Positions 45,204 through 55,050 of a DNA stretch of 64,000 bases are shown here, piece by piece (positions within the stretch are counted from its first letter, which is position 1; every line of letters begins with the position of its first letter). Under the pieces are notes generated by a model that did no database searches, had not been told where the DNA came from, and saw only the letters and a list, made by a program, of their open reading frames with translations. The stretch comes from ZC4RG30 sp963812195 (GTDB lineage: Bacteria; Pseudomonadota; Gammaproteobacteria; Steroidobacterales; Steroidobacteraceae). Made by a program: the position numbers and the translations under genes. The stretch spans positions 50,658 through 114,657 of the forward strand of contig CAWEUI010000016.1 of NCBI GenBank assembly GCA_963812195.1, given 5' to 3'.

Positions 45204-46451
45204 ATGCAGAGGAATCTGCGCATGGCGAAAGCCTTTTTGGTGTCCGCATTGACGGTTGGCGCGCTGGCATTGGGGTCTGGGTCTGCACTGGGCGCACAGT
45301 CCCGGGCGCCCTCGCCCAAGGTCAGCGAGGCGAATGCCAAGACTCTCCGGGAGGCGCAGGAAGCGATCCGTGACAAGAACTACAGCGTTGCCGTGGCGAA
45401 GGCCAACTCGGTGATCACGGGCAGCGACAAGACCAAGGACGACGTCTACGTGGCGTACGTGTTCCTGTTCAATGTGGCCAAGGCCAAGAACGACCTCCCC
45501 GGGGAGATGAAGGCTCTGCAGGGCCAGATCGATTCCGGCTATCTCTCCCCTTCCGGTCAGGCTGCGCTGTACCGCGCCCTGGCGGGCATGGCTTACCAGC
45601 AGAAGGATTACCACAAGGCCATCAGTTACGGCGAGCAGCTCATCAAGGACGGCAATGCCAATCCGGATATCTATCAGTGGGTGGGGCAGGCCTACTACGA
45701 GCTCAGGGACTACAAGAACGCGGTTCGATACTTCAGAAGCCTGGTAAGCGAGAAGGAAAAGCGCGGACGCCGCCCGGACCGAAACGAACTGGTGCTGCTG
45801 CAGTCCGCCTATATCAAGGCCGGGGACAAGGCAGCGGCGCAGGCCACGCTCGAGAAGATCGTGCGCTACTACCCCGATTCGAGAACCTGGCTGGCGCTGC
45901 TGTATGACGTAAAGCGCGAGCGTCTTGATCCGCGCCAGAAGCTCATCCTGTTCCGCCTGATGGATGCCACGGGCAATCTGAAGCTGTCCCAGGATTTCTT
46001 TGGTTACGCCGAGGCAGCACTGGCGCAGGGGTTGCCGGGTGAGTCGGAAAAGGCGTTGAGTACCGGTCTGAAGGCCAATGCATTTGCCGCCGGGTCAGAT
46101 CGGGACCGTGCGCAGCGCTATCTGAAGTCCGCCGCGGCGCGCGCAAAGGCCGAGGAGGCTGCGCTGCCCAAGATGGAGGCCCAGGCGAAGGCTGCCGCGA
46201 CCGGCGAAAAGCTGGTTGAACTGGGAAATACGCTGTTCAGTCTGGGCAAGTACGACAAGGCGATCGACGCGCTCAAGGCCGGACTGGCCAAGGGCGACGT
46301 GTCGAACAAGACCGACGCCGAAGCCGTGCTTGGAGTGGCTCAGCTGCGTAGTGGCGACAAGGCCAGTGCGCGCAAGACATTCCGCTCGGCTGAATCCAAG
46401 AATGAGGTCACGCAGCGGCTCATCAAGCTCTGGGAGTTGTACGCGAGCTAG
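45204..46451 (+). CDS. periplasmic TPR-repeat protein
   Basis: A 415-residue exported protein. The signal peptide ends near LGAQS (about residue 31), and the body is helical with tetratricopeptide patterns, clearest at YRALAGMAYQQKDYHKAISYGEQLI, VGQAYYELRDYKNAVRYFRSLV and LGNTLFSLGKYDKAIDALKAGL. TPR proteins scaffold other proteins. The gene has no close neighbours on its strand; the convergent XRE gene overlaps its stop by four bases. Confidence 0.8.
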   Translation: MQRNLRMAKAFLVSALTVGALALGSGSALGAQSRAPSPKVSEANAKTLREAQEAIRDKNYSVAVAKANSVITGSDKTKDDVYVAYVFLFNVAKAKNDLPGEMKALQGQIDSGYLSPSGQAALYRALAGMAYQQKDYHKAISYGEQLIKDGNANPDIYQWVGQAYYELRDYKNAVRYFRSLVSEKEKRGRRPDRNELVLLQSAYIKAGDKAAAQATLEKIVRYYPDSRTWLALLYDVKRERLDPRQKLILFRLMDATGNLKLSQDFFGYAEAALAQGLPGESEKALSTGLKANAFAAGSDRDRAQRYLKSAAARAKAEEAALPKMEAQAKAAATGEKLVELGNTLFSLGKYDKAIDALKAGLAKGDVSNKTDAEAVLGVAQLRSGDKASARKTFRSAESKNEVTQRLIKLWELYAS

Positions 46452-46675
46452 AGTGGCTGGTCGCGGCCGGCGCCGTCCAGCCAGAAGATCTTCTCGACCG
46501 GCACCTGGAAGTGCCGGGCGATCTGCAGCGCGATGACCACGGATGGCGTGAAGCGTCCGACCTCGATGGTGCTGATGGTCTTGCGCGACACGCCGATGGC
46601 TGCGGCGAGGTCGGCCTGGCTCATGCGGTGTTCAGCCCGGAACACCCGGATGCGGTTGTGCAGCGGATTGTGCAT
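46448..46675 (-). CDS. XRE-family helix-turn-helix regulator
   Basis: A 75-residue DNA-binding protein consisting almost only of a HTH domain: RIRVFRAEHRMSQADLAAAIGVSRKTISTIEVGRFTPSVVIALQIARHF-type sequence (helices 2 and 3 at about residues 18-38) and a short tail ending VEKIFWLD. This is the small stand-alone Xre type often paired with a membrane protein. It is the second gene of an operon, 10 bases after the membrane protein gene. The repeats at 47169-47226 are candidate binding sites, implying autoregulation. Confidence 0.88.
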   Translation of the reverse strand: MHNPLHNRIRVFRAEHRMSQADLAAAIGVSRKTISTIEVGRFTPSVVIALQIARHFQVPVEKIFWLDGAGRDQPL

Positions 46676-46685
46676 GGGTCCGCCC

Positions 46686-47147
46686 TCAATCCTGCCCGCC
46701 GGCGACGTGGCTGGAGATCAGGTACGAGATGCCGAACGTCAGTGTGATGATTGCCAGCGCCAGGTGCAGATAGAACCGGCCGGGCAGTGAGCTGTCATCC
46801 GCGTGGCCGTTCATCATGACCAGGGCGAAATAGGTGACGAACGCCGCGCGCACCGCGGACTTCTGGATTTGCTGGAATACGAAGCCGTTCCTGACCAGCA
46901 GGCTGCGGCCCTGGCACGCGCGCTTGTACGAGACACAGCGCACCAAGGTGAACAGGCACAGCGCGAGCGCCGCGAGTATCAGCGCCGATCGCGTCAGTGC
47001 CGCAACGTGTGTGAACGCATCGCTGTGCTTGCCGACCAGGGCAATGGCACGCAACAGGTCGACCGAGCCAATGGCGAGCATTACCAATGCCACCGTCCGG
47101 TAGACGCGATCGAGCCGATCCTCCGCAGTCACATTCGAATCGGACAT
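46686..47147 (-). CDS. four-helix membrane protein paired with XRE regulator
   Basis: A 153-residue inner-membrane protein with about four helices (about residues 17-37, 50-70, 93-112 and 122-143), separated by short Arg-rich loops (RCVSYKRACQGR). The arrangement resembles DUF2178-like proteins that accompany small Xre regulators, but no diagnostic motif is present. ATG 47147 is chosen because it precedes SDSNVTAEDRLDRVY. It is the first gene of the operon, directly behind the operator-like repeats. A role as signal sensor or transporter is not established. Confidence 0.65.
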   Translation of the reverse strand: MSDSNVTAEDRLDRVYRTVALVMLAIGSVDLLRAIALVGKHSDAFTHVAALTRSALILAALALCLFTLVRCVSYKRACQGRSLLVRNGFVFQQIQKSAVRAAFVTYFALVMMNGHADDSSLPGRFYLHLALAIITLTFGISYLISSHVAGGQD

Positions 47148-47168
47148 GTGTTGAGCCCTCCGACCATG

Positions 47169-47226
47169 GGTATCATTATGAAACCATAAAGTACCATTAT
47201 GACACCTTAAGGTATCAATTGTGAAC
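47169..47226. promoter_or_regulatory. three operator-like repeats spaced 21 bp
   Basis: Three related sites start at 47169 (GGTATCATTATGAAACC), 47190 (AGTACCATTATGACACC) and 47210 (AGGTATCAATTGTGAAC, its core GGTATCA at 47211). Starts of the matching cores are 21 bp apart, two helical turns. The first is nearly a perfect 17-bp palindrome around its central T. They end about 22 bases upstream of the membrane-protein start, in a stretch poorer in GC than its surroundings, so they are likely binding sites for the XRE protein of the same operon. Confidence 0.65.
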
Positions 47227-47538
47227 AAAGGAAACAAGCCTGCTGTTTTCCCGGGCGGGCGCGAGCGGAGTATCAACAGGATCACGCGGGGCCGACAGGC
47301 AGGGACGCGAATGGCACTTTCATAATCGAGAGGAGATCCGCCGACGAACTGAGCATTGCGCCAGGGGACGCCAAGGCGCCTATTGGACAGTTGCGTGAGA
47401 GCGCACGCACGACACGAACGCGGGATGCCGAGAGTGTCCAGCGCGTCGCGATCAGGGTCCGTAGCAGGCAGCACTATTGCCCCGGCAGATGTGCCACAGG
47501 CACTATCCTGCCTTGCGGTTCCGGCGCGGAGGATGGTG

Positions 47539-49314
47539 GTGAGTGGCGAGCAAGCTGGCGCGGCGCCATTTGCTGCGCATGTCGAACTGCTGCATCTGTT
47601 GCTGAACCGACGCGGCGCCGTCGTCGAGAGCATACAGGAACTGCTCAACGCACAGCACAAGCCAACCACGTCTGCGCCTGACCGGGCAACCATGCGGCGG
47701 CAATTCGAAGACTGCGTCTTCACCGCAGCGCATCTGGCGCGGCAACACACCGTCCTGCGCGGCCAACTGCGCACGGCGCATCGCGCCAGCGGCTTCATCC
47801 CCAGCACGATACCGGCGATGCACAACGACTTGATAGAGCCGGCAGAGGTGATGAGCCGCGGCATCAGTCGCTGGCAGATGACGCGCTGGCCGGGTCGCAA
47901 CGGCCGTATCCGCTTCGCGCAGACCCTGTTCAACGTGTACGTGATCCAGTATCTGGAACTGCTGGTGATGCGGTTGTGGGATGCCGGTCCGGATGGCGCG
48001 GGGGGGCGGTTGCGCCAGGCGCAGCAGCTGCTCGATCTGCTGTGGAAGGCTTCCCCATCCGATCAGCCCGTGCTCGTGCGCGATGTTCGCTGGCTGATCC
48101 CGGTGGCGCAAAGCCCGGCGAACGAGCGACTCGCGCCATACTTCGATGTTGCCGACCTGATAGCCGGTGCACTGGCTGAAGAAGACCGGCTTGAGATCAA
48201 CAAGGCCAGCGTACTGCTGGCCGGTGGACATCTGCGTTCGCAGCTGCGCCACTACATGCGCTCGGAAGGCGAGTCACTGGCCGACAACAGCCTGATCCTG
48301 CGCACGCGCCGATCCAATGCACTGGACTTTGCACTGGCGGTACAGAGCCTGGTGCCGATGCTCAGGGCCTATGAAACTGCCTGCCACGGCGGTGACACAG
48401 AGCGGCGATTCGAAATGGCTGGTGCGATCTGCCAGGGTGTGTCTCCGGATCCGGAGTTGTTCGTGAATCGCACCGATCTGCTGGGGGCCTACACGATGAT
48501 CGAGGAACTGTTCGTCATCGAAGACCCGGAAGGTCGAATCGTCATGTCGCCGATGGGCCAACGCCACGTTGGGCTGATGCGCGAATACGCCTCGCTGATC
48601 GTCCGCATGGCAAAGCCGTTGCTGGAGGACTGCCCACGATTCAGGCCTGTCCCCGGCGGCTATTCACCTTACGGGGTGATGTACGGATTCTCCAACAATC
48701 TGCTTGAGCACATGGCAGCGAAGACGTCGGGGCCGGATGCCCCGGCCAGGTTCAGCCTCGAAGACGTGTTTGATGAGCGCGATAGCGGCGCCGACAAGCT
48801 CGCCTGGGTCAGCGGCTGGCGCAAGGCGCCGCATATCAGTCTGGAAGTCCAGAAGCTGTATGAGTATCCCCAGCAGTTTGCCGAGCAGATCTTCGAGCGG
48901 CTCGAAGCGGCGTTTCATGCCAGTTCGGCAGCAAGCGCAAGAGACCTGGCGGGCCGCGCCGGTCGATTGCTCATCGCGACGACCGATGATACCGAAGGCG
49001 ATGCGCGGGCCATGCGCATGCCGGACCTTCCGGCGAAGTATGTATTGTCGTCGGACCAGCAGCTCGTGGCCTCGGGAAGGGCCCGGCTCATGGAGCAGGA
49101 CAGCCTGCTTCACGATCGACATGAAGGGATCTACCTGGTGAGCTATCAGACCCCGGGCGGCTGGGTTGCAATCTCCAAGGATGTGCTTACAGAAGTGCTG
49201 GGAACGGGAAATTCAGCAAGGGTCCCGGAATTGCCTTCACCGGCCGCCGGTGTGCTGAGGCATATGTGTAAGGATCTGGTCCTTCCCGCACCGGCGACCA
49301 CCTCCCAGGGGTGA
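47539..49314 (+). CDS. large hypothetical cytoplasmic protein
   Basis: A 591-residue protein with no signal or membrane segment. A GGAGG at 47528-47532 points to the GTG at 47539 as start; ATGs at 47425 and 47533 are alternatives. Predicted mostly helical, with Arg/Leu/Asp-rich heptads (VIQYLELLVMRLWDAGP, FDVADLIAGALAEEDRL). A C-terminal segment of about 60 residues is beta-rich (GIYLVSYQTPGGWVAIS). I recognise no family. It is convergent with the ATP-grasp gene, 67 bases apart. Confidence 0.65.
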   Translation: MSGEQAGAAPFAAHVELLHLLLNRRGAVVESIQELLNAQHKPTTSAPDRATMRRQFEDCVFTAAHLARQHTVLRGQLRTAHRASGFIPSTIPAMHNDLIEPAEVMSRGISRWQMTRWPGRNGRIRFAQTLFNVYVIQYLELLVMRLWDAGPDGAGGRLRQAQQLLDLLWKASPSDQPVLVRDVRWLIPVAQSPANERLAPYFDVADLIAGALAEEDRLEINKASVLLAGGHLRSQLRHYMRSEGESLADNSLILRTRRSNALDFALAVQSLVPMLRAYETACHGGDTERRFEMAGAICQGVSPDPELFVNRTDLLGAYTMIEELFVIEDPEGRIVMSPMGQRHVGLMREYASLIVRMAKPLLEDCPRFRPVPGGYSPYGVMYGFSNNLLEHMAAKTSGPDAPARFSLEDVFDERDSGADKLAWVSGWRKAPHISLEVQKLYEYPQQFAEQIFERLEAAFHASSAASARDLAGRAGRLLIATTDDTEGDARAMRMPDLPAKYVLSSDQQLVASGRARLMEQDSLLHDRHEGIYLVSYQTPGGWVAISKDVLTEVLGTGNSARVPELPSPAAGVLRHMCKDLVLPAPATTSQG

Positions 49315-49381
49315 ACAGCCAAAGAGCTGCTGGTGGAGCCCTGGCGGTCCTTCTGGGGTCTTGCCGCCGCGCTGCCGCGGC

Positions 49382-50872
49382 CTAGAGATTGCCGTCGGAC
49401 GGCGCGCGTCCACCGGATTGATGAACCTCCTGGACAAGGGCGCGCAATCTTGCCGTGTTTCCGCTGACCTGCAGACCGCCTTCAAGCCATCCGCGGGTCT
49501 GATTGTGTGCGGGCTTCTGACGCCGGGTCGGATTGCCCGCAGCAGAATCCAGTTGGTCCCCGCGCGGGCTCTCCGGGGTGGCGCCCGGCGAATGAAACAG
49601 GCCTCGCAGGAATCCGCGTGGATGTCGCAGGAAACTCTGCGCGAGCAGCGCGATTTCAAGGATCTCCGGACCTGGATCGCCCGGCGTTCGTATCGGATTG
49701 GTGACGCTCCCATCGTAGCTGGCCATGAGCGATTGCCAATGCCTGCCCTGCTCACGGCTCATCACGCCCGACAGTCGTTGGCAAAGGAGGAGGAGACGAG
49801 TCGGGAGCGGATGCACATATGCGACAGGGCCCCCGGATCTGCAACTGACGTCGGCGATGGCCTGCACCAGTTCGCTGGAGCGCCCGCTTGCCGCCAGATA
49901 GGCCAGCCAGGGCAAGGGTACGCCGCGCTCCACTTCAAAAGCCATGTGATTGTAAAAACGCGGATTGATGTCGATGAGAAGCCGGGAATTCCCCTCATCT
50001 TCCAGGAACTCGACGTCGTATACGCCCGAGTATCCGATATTTTGGAACATCGACTCGAGCGCCATCCGCAATTGGCCGGGTACTTCACTGTGTTCGAAAA
50101 TGACCCCGGGGCCGCTTCCCCTGGGCAATTGCAGAACCTTGGTGCACCCGATGATCGTGTGTTGCCCGCTGGCGGCGTCGAAGTAGCCATCCAGCGTGTA
50201 TATGCGCTCGGAGTTCCTCGTGCAGGCCTGCACCATTGGAATGTCGATGTCAGGCGCGGCTGCCAGCACATTCGCGTCATGGCGGATCCCGTGGCGGATG
50301 GACTGCCATGCGGCCACCAGTTCCTGTTGGCAGCAGACGAGCTTGCCCTTTGTACTGCCGGCACCGAACAGCTGCAAACGAGGCTTGATGAACAGCGGAT
50401 ACCCAAGCTCCCTTGCGGCGGCGACCAGCTCATGCTCGTTCGTGGGCACGCGGGTTTCCGGGGTCTGAAAGCCGGCCTCGCGTGCGTGCTGATTCAGTCG
50501 TGCCTTGTCCAGCAATTCGAGCAATGCGCCCGCGTCCAGCGCAAAGACTTTGAAGGACGCTTCCCGCAGATCATCGGCATGAACGGCCATGAGCCAGGCA
50601 AGGTTGTCGCTGGTCGGGTAGAGCACATGGCCCGGATGCCGCGCTCCGAATTCGAGCAACCACTGCAGAAACGCGGGACGATCGTCGGTCGGGGGTGCGA
50701 GTACCGTGGATCGCACATGGCGCGACCAGCGGGCGGGCGCGAATCTCGTGCTCGTGGCGAGCGTTACCGGAACCCCGCGTGACCCCAGGTCTCTGGCGGC
50801 CGCCAGTGTGCCCAGCCAGGCGCCGTCTGTCAGCAATATCGGTGACAGCTCCGATTCGTTGTCAAAGATCAA
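49382..50872 (-). CDS. ATP-grasp ligase-like protein
   Basis: A 496-residue ATP-grasp protein of the carbamoyl-phosphate synthase-like/D-aspartate ligase group. The N-terminal Rossmann-like part (LTDGAWLGTLAAARDLG) precedes the ATP-binding part with a PLFIKPRLQLFGAGSTKG loop near residue 170 and the metal motif VEFLEDEGNSRLLIDINPRFYNH near 290. The C-terminal ~120 residues lack a domain I recognise. The start is a TTG at 50872, giving the expected N-terminus. It probably forms an amide or acyl-phosphate bond on an unknown substrate. No peptide synthetase or polymer genes are adjacent. Confidence 0.78.
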   Translation of the reverse strand: MIFDNESELSPILLTDGAWLGTLAAARDLGSRGVPVTLATSTRFAPARWSRHVRSTVLAPPTDDRPAFLQWLLEFGARHPGHVLYPTSDNLAWLMAVHADDLREASFKVFALDAGALLELLDKARLNQHAREAGFQTPETRVPTNEHELVAAARELGYPLFIKPRLQLFGAGSTKGKLVCCQQELVAAWQSIRHGIRHDANVLAAAPDIDIPMVQACTRNSERIYTLDGYFDAASGQHTIIGCTKVLQLPRGSGPGVIFEHSEVPGQLRMALESMFQNIGYSGVYDVEFLEDEGNSRLLIDINPRFYNHMAFEVERGVPLPWLAYLAASGRSSELVQAIADVSCRSGGPVAYVHPLPTRLLLLCQRLSGVMSREQGRHWQSLMASYDGSVTNPIRTPGDPGPEILEIALLAQSFLRHPRGFLRGLFHSPGATPESPRGDQLDSAAGNPTRRQKPAHNQTRGWLEGGLQVSGNTARLRALVQEVHQSGGRAPSDGNL

Positions 50873-51033
50873 CCTGATGCCAACCCTTCATCGTTACGGC
50901 ATTTCCTCAAGCCCGCGGGCCCGAGAATCGAAATCTTCGCAATCCGGCGATCACAATCGATGCTCATCATGCCTTATCAAGGGACGCGGGACTCGCAGGC
51001 TTTGGGGTGGTCGAGCCGGCTGGCGCAGAATAA

Positions 51034-51049
51034 TGTGACGTGGATCACA
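51034..51049. promoter_or_regulatory. perfect CRP-type site TGTGA-N6-TCACA
   Basis: TGTGACGTGGATCACA matches the CRP/Clp consensus half sites exactly. It lies in the 357-base gap between the divergent ATP-grasp gene (start 50872) and the lipoprotein (start 51230), 162 bases from the former and 181 from the latter. It could serve either gene. Apart from this and the -10 element the gap holds nothing I can identify. Confidence 0.6.
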
Positions 51050-51196
51050 TTGACCCGCGATGGTTGGGATGCCGCTCGGGACGCCGCGGGGGACGGCGCC
51101 TCCCTGGTGCGGTGCCAGCGCAACTTTGCGATAGAGGAGCTTCCGTGTCCTGTCGGCTCGCGTTGGCGTGGGCAGAACACCACGTCGATCGAGCGA

Positions 51197-51202
51197 TATA
51201 AT
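51197..51202 (+). promoter_or_regulatory. consensus -10 element upstream of the lipoprotein gene
   Basis: TATAAT lies 28 bases upstream of the lipoprotein ATG. No convincing -35 box is found at 17 bp; the nearest TTGGCG is 28 bp upstream. Activator-dependent promoters often lack a -35, which would fit the CRP-type site at 51034, although that site is rather far away. Confidence 0.45.
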
Positions 51203-51229
51203 GAATGCCTCATTCAAGGCGGGGGTAGC

Positions 51230-51586
51230 ATGAACAGGACTTTCATCGGTGCGGTGTCTGCTTGCGTCACGGCGCTGGCGCTGGCGGCATGTGCATCCAG
51301 CGGATCCACGGCTGCGGACGGCCAGACCGCGACGCTCTACACCAAGGGCCAGAAGCTCGCCAATGGCTATCGCCTGGTCAAGAAGAATGGCCAGGACTAC
51401 TACTGCCGCACCGAAAGCGTCACGGGCTCACGTTCGCGCATAGTCGAGACCTGCCTCACCCAGGCGCAGATGAAGCAGCAGCAGGCCAACGCCCAGTCGC
51501 TTGTGGAGGGGATTCAGAGGGTTCCCGGCACGATGCCCGGCACGGACAGCCAGGGGGGTGTGTCAAACAGCGCTGTCTCACAATAG
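51230..51586 (+). CDS. small lipoprotein
   Basis: A 118-residue lipoprotein with signal peptide and lipobox LAAC (Cys21). The mature part has GYRLVKKNGQDYYCRTE with a cysteine and VETCLTQAQM with another, a likely disulfide, then a Gln/Ala-rich helix and a disordered Ser/Gly tail. This short KNGQDYYCRTE-type pattern is common in uncharacterised Proteobacterial lipoproteins. The ATG at 51230 follows GGGGG and the consensus -10 element. Confidence 0.72.
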   Translation: MNRTFIGAVSACVTALALAACASSGSTAADGQTATLYTKGQKLANGYRLVKKNGQDYYCRTESVTGSRSRIVETCLTQAQMKQQQANAQSLVEGIQRVPGTMPGTDSQGGVSNSAVSQ

Positions 51587-51608
51587 ACCGGCGCTGCAAC
51601 CGCCGATT

Positions 51609-53327
51609 TCAACGAAATATCGCGTCCACGCCCATTGCGGTCTTGCGTGCCAGTTTGGGCAGCACCTTCCGGTTGCGCGCGCGGAGCAGTCGGTAGATCC
51701 ACGACAGCACACGCAACGTGAACAGGTGGTCCAGTACGGGGCGGTAGCCGCGCTGCCGGCGTAGTACCAACGCCAGCAACCAGCGCAGTGTCCGTACGTG
51801 CACCTTCAGCGGCTCGAACGAGGTGCGCAACCGGTAGCGCTGCCGCTGCGGTCGGGGCCAGCGCTCCTTGTACGCGGCCTTGGCGTCCAGGATCTGCTGC
51901 TCCAGTTCCGGGTTGGGCGGCTCGAAGTAGTAACGCCTTGCCAGCAGCAACATCCAGTACGTGTCACGCATGAATCGCACGTCTTCGGCGGGCCAGTCGA
52001 GCTGCGCGGCCAGTTCCAGCATGCGCGGGAAGTTCCGGAAGGCCGCCTCACCGCTGCGCAGCGCCTCCTCGGGGTCGCGGACCAGATGCCCGAGCAACCG
52101 GCGCGTGGCATCGTTGAAGAATATGCAGTCCCAGAATGCATGCAGCAGCGGCGGAATGCGCACGCGCCGGAAGAACAGCTTCTGCCGGGCAAAGTCTTCT
52201 ATGTAGAGGATCCTGCAGACGGCTTCATCGGCCAGTCTCAGGAATTCCAGCGCTGAGGCGGCACGCTGTCTACCCACGTTTGCGGTCACGCTCTGCTCGA
52301 CGCTCTGGCCGCGCTGCATGATGTCCACGATCACGGCGGCATTGAGTTCGATCCAAAGCGCTTCGTGTTGCAGAAACGCCAGACGGCGAAACGCATGCCA
52401 GCCGCCGGTCTGGCACCAGACCGAAAAGCCGATCAGGTGCTTTGCCTCGCGCAGCTCCCTGGCGTATTGCTCGACCTCCCAGCCCACGAAGGAGGGATAT
52501 TCCCCGGCGCCTTCGTACTCGCGCCGGGCCTGGAACTCCACGATGGTCGGCTGCTGCACACGGAAGAAGTGCCGGTTGAGGGGCAGGTAGCGGAAGAAGT
52601 CCGATTCGCCGTACTTCATCGATACCACGAGCGCCGGGGAAGTCGATGCCAGGCGAGCGTCTGCGCGATCCGTCCCCGGTGCCAGATCAGATCACCGATC
52701 AGGTGCGCGCCGACCGTCCAGGTGCGGAAGATCAGGCGCGAGCCATGCTTCTCGAAGGTCGGCAGGATCTGTTCGAGCAACTGCCGCACTTCAGTTGCGG
52801 TACGCACGGCGAGCCGGCTGCGCAGCCTGTCCACCACGTCGTGTCCGTCGCTCTCGCCGATCCGCAGGATGATTCCGGCAACTTCCGGGAAATCAGTGAA
52901 GAAGCCCTCGACCAGTTCGCCGAACCAGTGGCGCGAGGCCGGCGCTTTGCCCTGTAGCCGGGCGTCGATGGCCGCCGAACTGGTCAGGTAGTCCGCGGTG
53001 ATGAATATCTTCAGTCCGCGCCCGCGCGCAATGGCGAACAGCCGGCGGAATTCCTCGCGGAACACCGCATTGCGTCGCGCGCACTTCGGCTTCGAACCAC
53101 GGGTGATCGGCCAGATGCGCCAGGTCGTCCAGTGTGATGGCGTTGTAGCCCAGCCCGGCGACCCTGTCCGTCAGCGTGGTGAAGTCACGTTGAATGGCGG
53201 ACCACTGCTCGATGCGTCGTTCCCCCGCTGCAGCAAGATGAGCGAAGGGAATCTTCGACCAGTTGATGCGCCGCTGGTCGAGTCCGCGGAAGAACGGTCC
53301 TATGGCGTCGATCAGGGCGAGTTCCAC
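51609..53327 (-). CDS. GH67-like TIM-barrel protein with apparent frameshifts
   Basis: Three overlapping reading frames together encode about 572 residues. The N-terminal part reads INWSKIPFAHLAAAGERRIEQWSAI, the middle ILRIGESDGHDVVDRLR (a candidate catalytic Glu) and the C-terminal part YGESDFFRYLPLNRHFFR and GFSVWCQTGGWHAF. The pattern suggests a TIM-barrel alpha-glucuronidase/GH67-like enzyme, but I cannot confirm the family. Frame changes occur near 53,085 and 52,655, one net insertion and one net deletion, restoring frame. The start is a GTG at 53327. The sequence is coherent after correction, so error is likelier than decay. Confidence 0.55.
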
Positions 53328-53495
53328 GGATTAGTTGGCGCTGGGGTCGACTGTGCGGCTGCGGTGGCTGTCCGAGCGTAGCTTGAAGGATATGACCGAA
53401 TCTACCTGGCCCGGTGCGGACATGGCTGCTGGCCCACGGGCGTACTAGACTGCCTGCACTGGTTGTGCAGGGTCGCCTGGGCAGGGAATTCACCG

Positions 53496-55050
53496 ATGTA
53501 CAGCGCTGCCGAGCCGGTTCTCTTCAAGGCCAGTGGCAGCTGGAGCGGTTTCGAGCGCCGCCTGGGTGGCGCGGCGCGCGCACGTGCGCTGTTCTGCTGC
53601 CTGTACCTGGCGGCGCTGTGGCTCGATCACGAGCTGCGCTACCCCATGGGCGAGCCGGCTGTACTGAGGCCCTCCGTCGGGCTGCTGGTCGTGGTGCTGT
53701 GGTTCACACGGCCGTTGGCGTGGCCAGTCATCCTTGCCATTCATCTGACGGGCTGCATTGCTGGTCGGCGGCCTGTTACACAGTTCGTTCTCGCTGTATT
53801 ACACGCTGCTGGATGTCGTGCCCGGAGGTGTCGCCGGACCTGTCGGCGCGCTGGCCTGTCTGGCGCTGATCCGCGGTCCGTTGCGGATTCACGTTCGACT
53901 GGTGCCGCGGGTGATCTGGGGTTTCGCCATCGGGGCCGCGGCGGCGCAGTTGCCGCGGCCGTCATCGACTCTGCATTTACTGCATCCTCCGCGAGGATTC
54001 CGTTCCGCCTGCCGTTCCATTGGGGTGAGCTGGTTCTCGGTGCGCTGAGCACCGGGCCGCTGGTGGTGTTGTGGTCGCAGGCGCGCCCTGCGGCGCACAG
54101 AGAGCTGCTGCTGCGCTCGCGCCGCAGTTGCTGGCGGTGGCCGCCGGTCTGGTCGCCAGCACGGCGCTGGTGTTCTGGTGGGCGGATGCCTTGAGCGGCG
54201 GTTCGCTGCTGCCGCTGCCCGTGCTGGTCGGTCCGTGGCTGGTCTATGCCTGCTTCTGCCTGCCGCCGCGTTGGGCCCTGGCGATGGTGGCAGTGACCAA
54301 TCTGCTGTGCGCCGGGTTGTGGGCAGGACGCACCGGCCCATTCGCGTTCGCCGACCCGCTGCTGCGTCTCGGGCTGTTCCAGGTACTGCTCGGCATCTTC
54401 GCTGTCATTCCGTTCATCCTGTCGCTGGTCATCACGCAGGTGCGCATTGCACTGTGGAACCTGGGCGAAAGCGAACGCCGCTATCGCAGCTTCGTGCAGC
54501 TGACCCATGAAGCCGTGTGGTGCCTGGAGATAGATCCGCCCATGCCGCTGGAGCTCCCCCTGGTCGGAACGGCGCGACTGGATGCATCGGCATGCGCGGG
54601 TCACGGAAGGCAACCTGTCATACGAAAGGATGGAGCCGGATGGCGCAGGGGTCCGCAAGCCCTGGAGCCAGTTCCCCTGGGGCACCGCGCTCGAAATCCG
54701 CCTTGCCGAGCTGGTCGGGGAGAGCCACAGCATCGAAGGCGTGAAATTCATGGTCCCGCGGCCCGGTGGCGCCTGCACGTACCTCGCCTCGTTCAGCGCC
54801 ATGGTCGAGGGTGGCCACGTGCCGCGCCTGTGGGGCGTGGCGCGCGATGTTTCCGAGCTCGTGGAGCTCAATGTGAAGTTGCAGCGCGAGCAGGAACGCC
54901 TGCGCAGCTACGCGCGCCAGGTCGTTGCGGCGGAGGAGAAGGCCCGCCGTGCCACGGCCGTGGATCTGCATGACGGCATTGGCCAGACGCTTGCCGGGAT
55001 GTTGATGATGCTCGAGGCGGCACGCGAGCGGCCTCCCGAGGAGGCCAGGC
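53496..55050 (+). pseudogene. MASE1/PAS sensor kinase, frameshifted and truncated at the joint
   Basis: Pieces in different frames form one protein: an N-terminal membrane domain of about eight helices (MASE1-like; SVGLLVVVLWF, GLLHSSFSLYYTLLD, WWADALSGGSLLPLPVLVGPW), a PAS-like segment (SFVQLTHEAVWCLE, then WGVARDVSEL), and the start of a HisKA_3 domain with the phospho-acceptor His in AVDLHDGIGQTL. The frame changes near 53,760, 53,940, 54,125 and 54,575. The gene stops abruptly at about 55,050, before the ATPase domain, where IS30 sequence begins. The ATG at 53496 is the first in a plausible frame. Confidence 0.72.

Noticed and set aside
49507..49704. Small plus-strand frame within the ATP-grasp gene region
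   Set aside because: Shadow of the minus-strand gene, without signal, motif or ribosome site.
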